Part shown: piece by piece, positions 24,938-33,133 of the stretch
Numbering within the stretch: the first letter of the stretch is position 1
Layout of the letters: every line of letters begins with the position of its first letter
Assembly (NCBI GenBank): GCA_021776565.1
Contig: JAJFFQ010000028.1
Location: 1-42,688 of the forward strand
DNA length: 42,688 nucleotides
DNA from: Robiginitomaculum sp.
GTDB lineage: Bacteria > Pseudomonadota > Alphaproteobacteria > Caulobacterales > Maricaulaceae
Reading direction: 5' to 3'
Made by a program: the position numbers and the translations under genes
The notes under the pieces: model-generated
Databases searched by the model: none
What the model was told of the DNA's origin: nothing
What the model saw: the letters and a program-made list of their open reading frames with translations, nothing else

Positions 24938-25852
24938 TTAAATTTGTGTTGAACCAATATGTGTCTGGCCGCGTTTTGCCGCCAGCTCGACCTGTTTTTG
25001 GCGCTCGGTCAAAGACTGTATTTTCTTTTCGTCATGCAGATTGTAACAGGCCGGGCAGGAAACCCCTTTGGCGAAATGTACCGAGGCCTTGTCGGCTTGG
25101 GTAATGGGCAAGCGGCAGGCATGGCACATATCATATGATCCGGGTGCCAAATCATGATCGACAGAAACCCTGTTGTCGAAGACAAAACACTCCCCTTGCC
25201 ACTGGCTTTGTGCTTTTGGCACCGTCTCCAGATACTTCAATATGCCGCCTTTCAGATGAAACACCTCATCCACGCCGATCTCACGCGCAAAGGCTATGGA
25301 TTTTTCACACCTGATTCCGCCAGTGCAGAACATGGCAATTTTTGTCGCCTTGTTATTTTTGCGGAACGTACTGAACCATTCGGGAAATTCGCGAAAGGAT
25401 TTTATGCCTGGATTTATCGCGCCATCAAATGTTCCAATCGAGACCTCATAATCATTGCGCGTATCAATGAGGATGGTTTCAGGATCAGTAATTAAATCGT
25501 TCCAGTCTTCCGGTTCCACATAGCGTTCAGGGCTATTTTGCGGCGCAAGGCCACTAATGCCCATGGTTACAATTTCTTTTTTGAGCCGTACTTTCATCCG
25601 ATAAAATGGATTGTTATCCGTAGCAGACAGCTTCCAAACCAGATGTTCGCACCCGGGAAATGTTTTCAAATGGGCAAGCACAGCATCAATGCCAGCACGA
25701 GGGCCGGCAATTGTGCCGTTAATGCCTTCGCCAGCCAGCAAAATCGTGCCAAAAACACCCGCTTTTTGCGCAGTGTCAAACAGTGGCTTCCTAAGTGTTT
25801 CATGCTCAGGAATAACGGCAAAGCGGTAAAAGGCGGCAATTATAATATCAGA
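24938..25852 (-). CDS. trhO: tRNA uridine(34) hydroxylase, rhodanese-like (TrhO/YceA)
   Basis: 304 residues from the ATG at 25852; an upstream ATG at 25885 gives 11 more residues not typical of the family. TrhO makes 5-hydroxyuridine at the tRNA wobble position. An N-terminal domain (AFYRF, LLAGEGINGTIAG) precedes a rhodanese domain with ILIDTRNDYEVSIGTFDGAINP and the catalytic cysteine in MFCTGGIRCEKS. A C-terminal zinc-ribbon-like part has four cysteines in CHACRLP and CPACYNLHD. It lies downstream of phaZ on the same strand with a 70-bp gap and may be read through from the PHA operon, although its role is unrelated. Confidence 0.9.
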   Translation of the reverse strand, partial: SDIIIAAFYRFAVIPEHETLRKPLFDTAQKAGVFGTILLAGEGINGTIAGPRAGIDAVLAHLKTFPGCEHLVWKLSATDNNPFYRMKVRLKKEIVTMGISGLAPQNSPERYVEPEDWNDLITDPETILIDTRNDYEVSIGTFDGAINPGIKSFREFPEWFSTFRKNNKATKIAMFCTGGIRCEKSIAFAREIGVDEVFHLKGGILKYLETVPKAQSQWQGECFVFDNRVSVDHDLAPGSYDMCHACRLPITQADKASVHFAKGVSCPACYNLHDEKKIQSLTERQKQVELAAKRGQTHIGSTQI

Positions 25853-25922
25853 CATGGGCGCAGTGTTTACGCGACGACCAGACATCGCTCAAGAGACTCT
25901 GTCAAAAGAAACCAGTGAACCC

Positions 25923-26783
25923 TCAAGCCGTTTGCACCCCACGGCGAATATCGGCCAGATCAACTTCATATGGCTCGTTCAGGAAATCCTGAATAACGGG
26001 TATAGTTTCGTTGGCTCTGGTGACCAGAAACAGATGTCCGCCATCCTTGATAATATGCAGACGTGATTTCGGCAGGGCGAAGTTGAGAATGTGGGCGTTG
26101 GCCATGGGTACAATCCTGTCCCGCTCACCTGCTAAAACAAGTGTTGGCTGGCGCAAAAAGCGCAAAAATGGCAAACTAGACCAGCCCGCAAAGGCCAGCA
26201 TCTGATACAGATAACCACGGGTACTGGGTGGCTTTAAGGCGGCGACGTGCGAATCTGCACCGCCCTGCATTTCATCCCCATAAAGTGTTTCAAAATTGCG
26301 GCGCATAAAATCCGGGTCTGCATAGCGGCGCGGATCCGTCATTTTGGAAATGGAGGTCATGCGCCCGGGGATCATGGTTACGCCAGTGGTGGTTGCCGCC
26401 AGAATGATGCGTTTCACCCGCTTGCGGTATTGAATGGCAAATTGCTGGGCCATCACGCCGCCCCATGAAACACCCATGACATCAAGATTATAAAACCCGA
26501 ACCGGTCAACCAGCTTGCGCGCCGTGCGGGCCAGCTGCCAGGGCCGATAGGGGAAAACCGGTGGTGGACTTTCGCCGACACCGGGTACATCAAAGGTCAG
26601 AATATCCCGATCCGGTAACATCTCACCCAGCACCAGTGACAGCTCAAGATTGGCACCAATGCCATTAAAAAACAGCAGGGGCCGTTTGCCCACATCTGTT
26701 TCTGCACGCCAGTGCGCCACCCGCAGAACCTGTTTGCCTACAGTTTCAAAACTGATGCTCAGGCGTTCGTTAGAACTGGCCAT
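25923..26783 (-). CDS. phaZ: Intracellular medium-chain PHA depolymerase
   Basis: 286 residues, alpha/beta hydrolase that mobilises stored polyhydroxyalkanoate. The nucleophile is S106 in GVSWGG, the acid D222 in GERDRIVP, and the histidine H250 in GGHLFL; spacing is close to the pseudomonad PhaZ enzymes, as is the N-terminal LLFFNGIGANLEL oxyanion region. There is no signal peptide, which fits an intracellular granule enzyme. A perfect AAGGAGG site lies seven bases before the ATG. It follows phaC by 45 bp in the same direction, as in pseudomonad phaC1-phaZ operons. A general lipase is less likely given the context. Confidence 0.88.
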   Translation of the reverse strand: MASSNERLSISFETVGKQVLRVAHWRAETDVGKRPLLFFNGIGANLELSLVLGEMLPDRDILTFDVPGVGESPPPVFPYRPWQLARTARKLVDRFGFYNLDVMGVSWGGVMAQQFAIQYRKRVKRIILAATTTGVTMIPGRMTSISKMTDPRRYADPDFMRRNFETLYGDEMQGGADSHVAALKPPSTRGYLYQMLAFAGWSSLPFLRFLRQPTLVLAGERDRIVPMANAHILNFALPKSRLHIIKDGGHLFLVTRANETIPVIQDFLNEPYEVDLADIRRGVQTA

Positions 26784-26828
26784 AAGGCCTCCTTGTTCCG
26801 ATTTTGATACGATTACGAATCGGTTTGC

Positions 26829-28511
26829 CTATCCGAACACGTATTCGCCCGGTGCATCAACCAGTGGCGGGAAAGCTTCTGAACCCAGTGTCTTGGGAAC
26901 AGTTTTCATCGTGCCAGAATGATCTTTTAGCCATCCTGCCCATTCGACCCACCATGATCCTTCATTCTCATTGGCCTGGGCAACCCATTCGTCGGCGCTG
27001 CCAGAAAGGTCGGTATTACTGAAATATTTTGATTTCGGGTTGCCCGGCGGATTAAGCAAAGACTGGATATGACCGGAATTGGTGAGATAGAATTTGATAT
27101 TCTTCGCACCCAGCAGCTTTGTGGTACGATAACAGGCTTTCCAGGGGGTAATATGATCCTTGATCCCGGCGACAATGAAAATATCGCATTTAACCTTGGT
27201 CAGGTCAGCAACATGCCCGGCAAATTCAACCTCACCGGGATGGGAAAACGGCTCAAGCACACTCATATCAAGATAATCAGAATGCAATTGCGCCGGTAAA
27301 TTGGTGGTATCGGCGTTCCAGAACAAAATATCAAACGGCGGCGGATCCTGGCCCATCAGATAATTGTTGATGACATAACTCCAGACCAGATCATTGGGCC
27401 GCATCCAGGAAAACATGCGGGCGAGATCATCGCCTTTAAGAATACCCTTTCGTCGCGAAAACTGGCGGGCAATCTCAATGCTTTTGTCAGAGACAATTTG
27501 GCCCAGTTCGCTGTCATCGCTGCGCGGGTCGAGAACACAAACCTGAAACGTCAGGGCGTTGATACGCTTATCCCCGGCGGCGGCCAGTGTGCTGGCAAAT
27601 GTCGCCGTCGTAATGCCTCCCGAACAGGCCCCCGACACGTTCAGCTTTTTTGATCCGGTAATATGGGCGATAACCTCGCTCGCCTTAATCAGGCTATCAA
27701 CATAATCCTGTAGCCCCCAGTGTGCATTTTCTTCCTGCGGATTGGCCCAGCTGACAATAAATGTCTGAATCCCCTGCGACAGCAAAAAGCGGATCACGCT
27801 TTTCTCCGGCGACAGATCGCTGGCATAAAATTTGTTGATCTGCGGCGGTATCTGTAAGAACGGAATGCGGTGAACCTTGTCGGTGGTCGGGGTATACTGG
27901 ATCAACTCCATCAACTCGTTTTTCCACACCACCTTGCCCGGTGTATTGGCCAGGTTTTCCCCAACCTTGAACGGGCGTTTGTCCACTTGCGAGGGCATGC
28001 CGCCGTTTTTGGTCATATCGTCATAGACATTCTTCAATCCCTTGACCAAAGAAAGCCCGCCGGAATCAATGACGCGCTTTTGCGCCATGGGGTTGCCAAG
28101 AAGACTGTTTGTCGGGGCCAGCGCATCCACGATCATGCCCATGACAAACTGTGCGCGGGCCTGTTCCAGTTCATCCAGTTGCAAATCATCAACCCAGGTA
28201 TTCAGGTTATCCTGCATGGCCAGATAGCCTTGCAAACCGCGCTTGTAAAACGGGTTAAACGTCCAGGCCGGATCCTGAAACCGGCGATCTTTAGGGTCGG
28301 GCGCACGTTTCGATTTACCCAGTACAATATCCATGCTTTCCTTGGCCATGCGACCGGCATATTTCGCCGTCGCCTTGGGACTGGTGCCTGTTCGTTTGAG
28401 CAGCATGGTCACTGCACCCAGTAATTCCTCACGGTTGATACCCATCATCGGGTTCAGTGCCGTTGTATTACTGGCCGCATTTGCGCCAATGTTTCCCGTT
28501 GTTTTTGCCAT
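26829..28511 (-). CDS. phaC: Poly(3-hydroxyalkanoate) synthase, class II-like
   Basis: 560 residues. It polymerises (R)-3-hydroxyacyl-CoA into storage granules. The lipase-like box is GACSGG with catalytic C296; D452 (GIKDHITPW) and H481 (NSGHIQSLL) complete the triad. The box sequence, residue numbering and length match class II (medium-chain) Pseudomonas synthases better than the GYCVGG-type class I enzymes common in alphaproteobacteria. A GGGGAGG site precedes the ATG. It heads a phaC-phaZ operon and is divergent from the TetR gene phaD. Substrate range cannot be settled by motif alone. Confidence 0.93.
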   Translation of the reverse strand: MAKTTGNIGANAASNTTALNPMMGINREELLGAVTMLLKRTGTSPKATAKYAGRMAKESMDIVLGKSKRAPDPKDRRFQDPAWTFNPFYKRGLQGYLAMQDNLNTWVDDLQLDELEQARAQFVMGMIVDALAPTNSLLGNPMAQKRVIDSGGLSLVKGLKNVYDDMTKNGGMPSQVDKRPFKVGENLANTPGKVVWKNELMELIQYTPTTDKVHRIPFLQIPPQINKFYASDLSPEKSVIRFLLSQGIQTFIVSWANPQEENAHWGLQDYVDSLIKASEVIAHITGSKKLNVSGACSGGITTATFASTLAAAGDKRINALTFQVCVLDPRSDDSELGQIVSDKSIEIARQFSRRKGILKGDDLARMFSWMRPNDLVWSYVINNYLMGQDPPPFDILFWNADTTNLPAQLHSDYLDMSVLEPFSHPGEVEFAGHVADLTKVKCDIFIVAGIKDHITPWKACYRTTKLLGAKNIKFYLTNSGHIQSLLNPPGNPKSKYFSNTDLSGSADEWVAQANENEGSWWVEWAGWLKDHSGTMKTVPKTLGSEAFPPLVDAPGEYVFG

Positions 28512-28577
28512 CTTTATGTGGCCTCCCCTGACCTTTGAACATATTCATACCCCAGGCAGTATTTATTCTGCCCGATC

Positions 28578-28600
28578 AAATTCATAACTCTATGGAATTT
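28578..28600. promoter_or_regulatory. Imperfect palindrome in the phaC-phaD intergenic region, candidate PhaD operator
   Basis: AAATTCATA (28578-28586) and TATGGAATTT (28591-28600) are inverted around ACTC with one extra base. The 156-bp gap between the divergent genes also repeats TTTGAAC at 28534-28540 and 28598-28604 and GTTGAAC at 28625-28631. A TetR regulator usually binds a palindrome in such a divergent promoter. Confidence 0.4.
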
Positions 28601-28667
28601 GAACAAAAATCGTTTCATAATGACGTTGAACTGTCAAACCAAGTCAACAAAAAAGATGAAATGAGAC

Positions 28668-29303
28668 ATGAAAACCCGTGATCGTATTCTGCAGGTCGCT
28701 CTGGCCCTGTTCAACGAGGAGGGCGAAGCGCCCCAATCCGCCGTTGATATTGCCAATGCGCTGGATATGTCGCCCGGCAATCTTTATTATCATTTCAAGG
28801 GCAAGGACGCGATTATCCGTGCCTTGTTCGATGATTTTGAACACGAAATGCGCATCATTCTGCGCGGCTCCCGGGGCAAGATCACCTCAATAGAGGACAA
28901 CTGGATTTATAACTATATCATTTTGGAAGAAATCTATGATTTCCGGTTTTTCTACCGCAATCTGGGGGAGTTATTAGCGCGTTACCCTGATTTAGCCGTC
29001 CGGTTTCGGGCATTGCTGGCGGAAAAACGCCAAACCATCACCAGCCTGCTTAAGGGGCTGGATCAGCGCGGCGTGCTGTTCCTTGGCCCACGCATGGGTG
29101 ACGTGATAACCGATCAAATCCTCTCGGCCCTGACCTTTTGGCTCAACCTTGATGTCATTGAAGGCAGCAAAGTTACGCCAAGCACCCTGATCCATAAAAC
29201 AGTGTTTCAAATCATGGCGCTCGTCGCTCCGCATATGGGCAAAGACGGCTTTGCCATCATGCAATCCATGATCGCCTATTACGACAGCAAAATCGGGGCA
29301 TAG
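28668..29303 (+). CDS. phaD: TetR-family regulator of PHA genes (PhaD-like)
   Basis: 211 residues. The N-terminal helix-turn-helix begins KTRDRILQVALALFNEEGE and contains DIANALDMSPGNLYYHFKGKD, very close in pattern to pseudomonad PhaD. That protein controls the phaC and phasin operons in response to a PHA-pathway metabolite. The remaining helical domain would bind the ligand. It is divergent from phaC, with the candidate operator between them. The ribosome-binding site is weak (GAGAC). It ends ahead of a hairpin shared with the convergent phasin transcript. Confidence 0.88.
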   Translation: MKTRDRILQVALALFNEEGEAPQSAVDIANALDMSPGNLYYHFKGKDAIIRALFDDFEHEMRIILRGSRGKITSIEDNWIYNYIILEEIYDFRFFYRNLGELLARYPDLAVRFRALLAEKRQTITSLLKGLDQRGVLFLGPRMGDVITDQILSALTFWLNLDVIEGSKVTPSTLIHKTVFQIMALVAPHMGKDGFAIMQSMIAYYDSKIGA

Positions 29304-29321
29304 CCGTAAATTTACGCAAAA

Positions 29322-29349
29322 AAACGGGAGGCCGTAAAACCTCCCGTTT
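29322..29349 (-). terminator. Intrinsic terminator of the phasin transcript
   Basis: AAACGGGAGG (29322-29331) pairs perfectly with CCTCCCGTTT (29340-29349) over an 8-base loop. Read on the minus strand the hairpin is followed by seven T residues, a strong terminator for the phasin gene. Towards phaD (plus strand) only three T follow, so it acts more weakly there. Confidence 0.8.
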
Positions 29350-29372
29350 GAAGAATACTCAAATCCAAAGAA

Positions 29373-29452
29373 TGTCATTGCCGGACTTGTTCCGGCAATC
29401 CAGCACAACTTAACCGCTTGACTGGATTACCCGAATAAATCGGGTAATGACA
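29373..29452. repeat. Paired dispersed palindromic repeat units (TGTCATT...CCAG type)
   Basis: Unit one (29373-29403) begins TGTCATTGCCGG, folds on itself through CCGG arms and ends CCAG. Unit two (29422-29452) begins CTGGATTACCCG and ends AATGACA, in opposite orientation. The pair therefore forms a larger palindrome with an 18-base centre. Related pairs occur at 40784-40909 and 42473-42543. Confidence 0.75.
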
Positions 29453-29478
29453 GTCTGAGGCGGTAAAGCTCCACACTG

Positions 29479-29566
29479 TGTCATCCCGGGCGTCAGACCC
29501 GGGATCCATAGTGCGTAAATTCTTCACCATGGCCCCGGATAGCCTTGCGGCTTCCGGGGTGACACG
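29479..29566. repeat. Second pair of dispersed palindromic units
   Basis: TGTCATCCCGGG begins a unit (29479-29508) ending in CCCGGGATCCA. A related unit, inverted, ends GGGGTGACA near 29566 and contains GGCTTCCGGGG. Both resemble the REP-like sequences common between alphaproteobacterial genes. They fill the space between the phasin stop and its terminator. Confidence 0.6.
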
Positions 29567-29573
29567 TTTTTTC

Positions 29574-30242
29574 TTAAACCGCTTTTTTAGCGACCGGCTT
29601 TTTGGCAGCCGACTTTTTAGTGGCAACTTTCTTGGGTGCTGCTTTTTTGGCTGTTACTTTTTTGGCTGTTGCTTTTTTTGGTGCGGCCTTCTTGGTTGCA
29701 ACTTTCGGCGCATTGGCTTTGGCAATGGCTTCGATTTCGCCGGTCAATTGGGCCAGACGATCGGCAACGCTTTGGTCAGCAGCCTTGGCCTTGGAAGCCG
29801 TAGTTTCATTGCGAAGTGTCGCTATTTCTTCTTCCAGCTTGTCAATCTTGCTGTGCAGGGCATCAACCTTGCTGGTCTTTTTACCAAACCCAAGAACATC
29901 ACGCATACGGGTCATGCGATCTTCCAGGCGGTCACGTTGTTTTTGGCGCATGGTTTTGGCAGCACCGGCAACTTTGGCAACGCGGGCGCTGGCATTGGCA
30001 AGGCGTTCATTAGAGGAAATGCGGGTTATCACATCGCCTTCAATCACTTCGCCGCGCTTGACCAAATCATCAAAAAACTCATTGGTGCCAGCGTTGACTT
30101 TCAATGCACCATCACGGGCTTCGGTAAAGGCACGACCATAGGCGCCAATGCCGGCCAGCCAGATTTTATGAGCAACATCTTTGCCCTGAGCTTCGATTTG
30201 TGCGCCAATTTTAGCGGCGGTTTCTTTTGCACTTTTTGACAT
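29574..30242 (-). CDS. phaF: PhaF-type phasin with histone-like C-terminal tail
   Basis: 222 residues. The N-terminal phasin domain (PF05597-like; KIWLAGIGAYGRAF, FFDDLVKRGE) coats PHA granules. A coiled coil follows (VDALHSKIDKLEEEIATLRNE). The last 50 residues are AAPKK/ATKK/TAKK repeats like histone H1, which in Pseudomonas PhaF bind DNA and share granules between daughter cells. The start was placed at the ATG at 30242, eight bases after GGAG; an in-frame ATG at 30248 is nearly equivalent, and the longer frame to 30332 has no support. It is convergent with phaD; the 314 bp upstream carry its promoter and that of the Tad operon. Confidence 0.88.
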   Translation of the reverse strand: MSKSAKETAAKIGAQIEAQGKDVAHKIWLAGIGAYGRAFTEARDGALKVNAGTNEFFDDLVKRGEVIEGDVITRISSNERLANASARVAKVAGAAKTMRQKQRDRLEDRMTRMRDVLGFGKKTSKVDALHSKIDKLEEEIATLRNETTASKAKAADQSVADRLAQLTGEIEAIAKANAPKVATKKAAPKKATAKKVTAKKAAPKKVATKKSAAKKPVAKKAV

Positions 30243-30556
30243 ATTCATGTCTCCATCTTGTTTTTCGGGTGATCCACCCGGTTGCGATCTGTTGATGAAG
30301 CCCTTCTTAAAGACAAAAATTAGAAACCGCATACTAGACGCATTTCACCATCTGAATTTTCCAAAAGCTATGCTTAAAAAATTCTTGTTAAGAGTTCAGT
30401 AATTTGCCTTTAGTTCTAAAAATAATTATCTCAAAATTATATAAATAACAATAGAAATGCAAAAACAAATATTATCAAGTATTTGAACCTTGCCCTGTAT
30501 AACGTCAGAATGATTTGCTCTCTACCATAGCAAAAACTAAATATACGGGGGTTAAA
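30243..30556. promoter_or_regulatory. AT-rich divergent promoter region, phasin / Tad operon
   Basis: 314 bp with no gene. TATAAC at 30498-30503 is a possible -10 for cpaB, but no matching -35 is seen. CTTAA and TTAAG at about 30373-30392 are inverted around ten bases; the spacing does not fit a CtrA site. The strong A/T bias is typical of upstream activating regions. Confidence 0.35.
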
Positions 30557-31501
30557 ATGCGTTTCATGACTGTAATAAGTATTGCTGCCTCAGCAGTGCT
30601 TGGAATTTTGGCAGTATTTCTTGTTCGCGGCATGATAAGTAAATCTTCTGCGCCTGAACAGTCACTCACAGAAGCCGCCCCAGTGGAAACCGTATCAATC
30701 GTTGTCGCTGCGCAGGACATTGCTTTTGGCGATGCGCTAAAAACCGGTCGTTTGAAACTGGTGCAATGGCCAAAAGAAGCTGTTCCCAAGGATGCGTTTT
30801 CTTCACTGGAGCCTTTTGCGGAAAATAACAAGACCTGGCGGTCTGCTCTGGTTCGCATGGCCAGAAATGAACCTGTGCTGGCTTTCAAGGTTTCAGGTGA
30901 AGGACAGCGCCAGTCCCTGTCATTGCAAATTGGCATAGATATGCGCGCCTTTGCCATTCGCACCAATCAGGCCAGTGGCGTGGGCGGGTTTATCCTGCCC
31001 GGTGATAGTGTTGATGTGCTTTTGGTACGCACACTAAACGGAGAAGCCCGCAGCAGCAGAAAAGCGGTTTCTGACCTGATTGTGCAAAATGTGCGGGTTT
31101 TAGGTGTGGATCAAAATGCTGATGCTGCATCAGAAAAAACCAAAGTTGCCAAAACCGTAACGATAGAGGTCAGCGCCCGCGATGCGCAGCGTCTGGCTTT
31201 GGCCGTTGACCTTGGGAATTTAAGCCTGACTCTGCGCCGGGCTGGCTCAGAAAAAACCTCACAAACCCGACAGATCACCCTTGCTGACCTCAAAGTCATG
31301 ACGCCAGTAACGCCGCGCCGCGGCAAAGGCAATAGACGAACCAACCGCCGTCCAAGAACTTTGCAAGTTGCGGTGATCCGCCCCGAAACAAAGGAGCTGG
31401 TCAGCGTTCCGGTAACATACGAAACACAAAATCCTGGCACCACAACAGCAAAAGCATTTGCCAGTGCAAACGACAAACTTGAGGGGGGGATACAGCCATG
31501 A
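30557..31501 (+). CDS. cpaB: Flp pilus assembly protein CpaB
   Basis: 314 residues from the ATG at 30557, preceded by GGGGG; the TTG-started longer frame is unlikely. An N-terminal membrane anchor (about residues 4-24) is followed by a SAF domain (VVAAQDIAFGDALKTGRLKLVQWP) and the RcpC/CpaB domain (GGFILPGDSVDVLLVR, QNVRVLGVD). CpaB is a periplasmic subunit of the Tad secretion machine. The C-terminus is basic and low-complexity. It begins a seven-gene operon with minimal gaps; its stop overlaps cpaC by 4 bp. Confidence 0.92.
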   Translation: MRFMTVISIAASAVLGILAVFLVRGMISKSSAPEQSLTEAAPVETVSIVVAAQDIAFGDALKTGRLKLVQWPKEAVPKDAFSSLEPFAENNKTWRSALVRMARNEPVLAFKVSGEGQRQSLSLQIGIDMRAFAIRTNQASGVGGFILPGDSVDVLLVRTLNGEARSSRKAVSDLIVQNVRVLGVDQNADAASEKTKVAKTVTIEVSARDAQRLALAVDLGNLSLTLRRAGSEKTSQTRQITLADLKVMTPVTPRRGKGNRRTNRRPRTLQVAVIRPETKELVSVPVTYETQNPGTTTAKAFASANDKLEGGIQP

Positions 31502-32886
31502 GCGTTTCCAAATTCATCAAACTGACGGCGGTTATTCTAGGGTTTACCATGCTTTGCGCCGCGCCTGTTCTGGCAGAGGTTCATGCGATTAAAACTGGCC
31601 AGTATAGCGATTCCTATATTTCGGTTGCTGTTGCCAAATCCTCTGTCATGAGCACCGAAACCGGGTTTGCCACCATAGTGGTTTCTCACCCTGATATTGC
31701 TGATGTTTTCCCGATGACGGATCACACCTTCTATTTGCAGGGAAAATCCATCGGTGCAACCAATGTTCTTCTGTATGACAAGAAACGCCGTCTGGTTGAT
31801 ATTGTCGAGGTACGGGTTGGTCATGACATAGACAGTTTGCAACGCGATCTTGCACTCGTCCTGCCCGGCGAAAATATCAAGGCCCATGCCGCCGCATTTG
31901 GCATTTATCTTTCTGGCAGCGCCTCCAGCGCCCCGGTGGCCACCCGCGCACGTGAACTGGCCGAACGATATGCGCCCGAGGCCGTCACCAATGGCGTCGC
32001 AATCGCTGGCAAACAGCAGGTTCTGCTGGAAGTTCGCTTTATTGAGGCGTCCCGAACTGCGATAAAGGAAATGGGGCTAGGCTCACTGATACAAAAGTTC
32101 GGTAATTTTTCATTTTCGACCAGTGCCAGTCTGATCGGTGGATTGGCGTCCAATACCTCCGGGGCAGTGAACACCAGCATTGGCGGCACAAATATAGACC
32201 TGTTCCTCAACGCCCTTGAAGAAAAGGGCGTGGTGCGCACCCTGGCCCAACCTAATTTGATAGCCCTTTCCGGCGATACGGCCAGCTTTCTTGCCGGCGG
32301 TGAGTTTCCGTTTCCCGTTGCCAATCGCGATGACAATATCAGTATTGAATTTCGCCAGTTTGGCATTGGTCTGGCATTCACGCCGACGGTACTTGGCGGT
32401 GGTGTTATCAATTTGAAAGTCATCCCCGAGGTCAGCCAGCTTGACCAGCGCAATGCCATCCGCATCAAGGGGGTTGAAATACCATCCCTGACCGTGCGGC
32501 GCGCAAATACAACGGTGGAATTACGCGATGGGCAAAGCTTTGCCATCGCCGGGATGTATCAATCCTCCTATACAAATATGGCCCGGCAAACACCCTGGCT
32601 CGGTGATGTGCCAATTTTAGGCGCACTGTTCCGCTCCAGCCGCTTTCAACGCAATGAAACAGAGCTGGTGATTTTAATTACACCGCATCTGGTGGCCCCA
32701 GTAGATGACATTGAAACGCTACACACGCCTTTGGCAAAAACCCGTGAACCTGGTGACGCAGAACTTTTCCTGAACGGCAAGGTGAGCAAAAGCAATCAGC
32801 CGACCAATACCACCTCTCCAAATACGGCAAGGGCAAAGCGCGCTTTTCCACGCATAGTAGCAAGCAATGAGGAGACAAAAACATGA
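31498..32886 (+). CDS. cpaC: Outer-membrane secretin CpaC/RcpA
   Basis: 462 residues. A signal peptide ends near VLAEVHA. The N-terminal domain has the pilus/flagellar N0-like pattern (VVSHPDIADVFPMTDHTFYLQGKSIG), then the BON-like domain, then the secretin domain with VRTLAQPNLIALSGDTASFLAGGEFPFPV and the signature VPILGALFRSS near the end, followed by LVILITPHLV. The protein forms the outer-membrane channel for the Flp pilus. The C-terminal tail is extended and Asn/Thr/Lys-rich. It overlaps the next gene by 4 bp. Confidence 0.93.
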   Translation: MSVSKFIKLTAVILGFTMLCAAPVLAEVHAIKTGQYSDSYISVAVAKSSVMSTETGFATIVVSHPDIADVFPMTDHTFYLQGKSIGATNVLLYDKKRRLVDIVEVRVGHDIDSLQRDLALVLPGENIKAHAAAFGIYLSGSASSAPVATRARELAERYAPEAVTNGVAIAGKQQVLLEVRFIEASRTAIKEMGLGSLIQKFGNFSFSTSASLIGGLASNTSGAVNTSIGGTNIDLFLNALEEKGVVRTLAQPNLIALSGDTASFLAGGEFPFPVANRDDNISIEFRQFGIGLAFTPTVLGGGVINLKVIPEVSQLDQRNAIRIKGVEIPSLTVRRANTTVELRDGQSFAIAGMYQSSYTNMARQTPWLGDVPILGALFRSSRFQRNETELVILITPHLVAPVDDIETLHTPLAKTREPGDAELFLNGKVSKSNQPTNTTSPNTARAKRAFPRIVASNEETKT

Positions 32887-33125
32887 GATATATTCGTTCT
32901 ACAGGAACCGGTATGGCGCTGCTGCTGTTAACGGCCTGTGCCAGCACCTCAACCGACGCCGTGCGCCGCTCTGCGGCCAGCGCCAACATTATAGCCCATA
33001 GTCAGGCTGATGATGAACTACCGGTATCGACCGCGCGCATGGTTCTGGCCGTTACCCGTTATTATGAAAATGATAGCGAGAAACCGGTGAAAATGCACAC
33101 CACAGATGATGTTACGGACGATTAG
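32883..33125 (+). CDS. Small lipoprotein in the cpaD position
   Basis: 80 residues. The signal peptide (MALLLLTAC) ends in a lipobox with the lipidated cysteine in LTAC. The mature part is short, Ser/Ala-rich and then acidic, ending KMHTTDDVTDD. It is translationally coupled to cpaC by an ATGA overlap. In most Tad loci this slot holds CpaD, a lipoprotein of about 200 residues. The present protein is far too short and has no recognisable CpaD domain. It may be a reduced secretin pilotin or an unrelated lineage-specific lipoprotein. Confidence 0.78.
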   Translation: MRYIRSTGTGMALLLLTACASTSTDAVRRSAASANIIAHSQADDELPVSTARMVLAVTRYYENDSEKPVKMHTTDDVTDD

Positions 33126-33133
33126 GACACAAC

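Noticed and set aside
29478-30239. 253-residue plus-strand frame opposite the phasin
   Set aside because: Its Phe/Gly/Cys repeats are simply the complement of the Lys/Ala tail of the phasin.
30373-30392. TTAA...TTAA pair resembling a CtrA site before the Tad operon
   Set aside because: The two TTAA blocks are ten bases apart; CtrA sites need seven.
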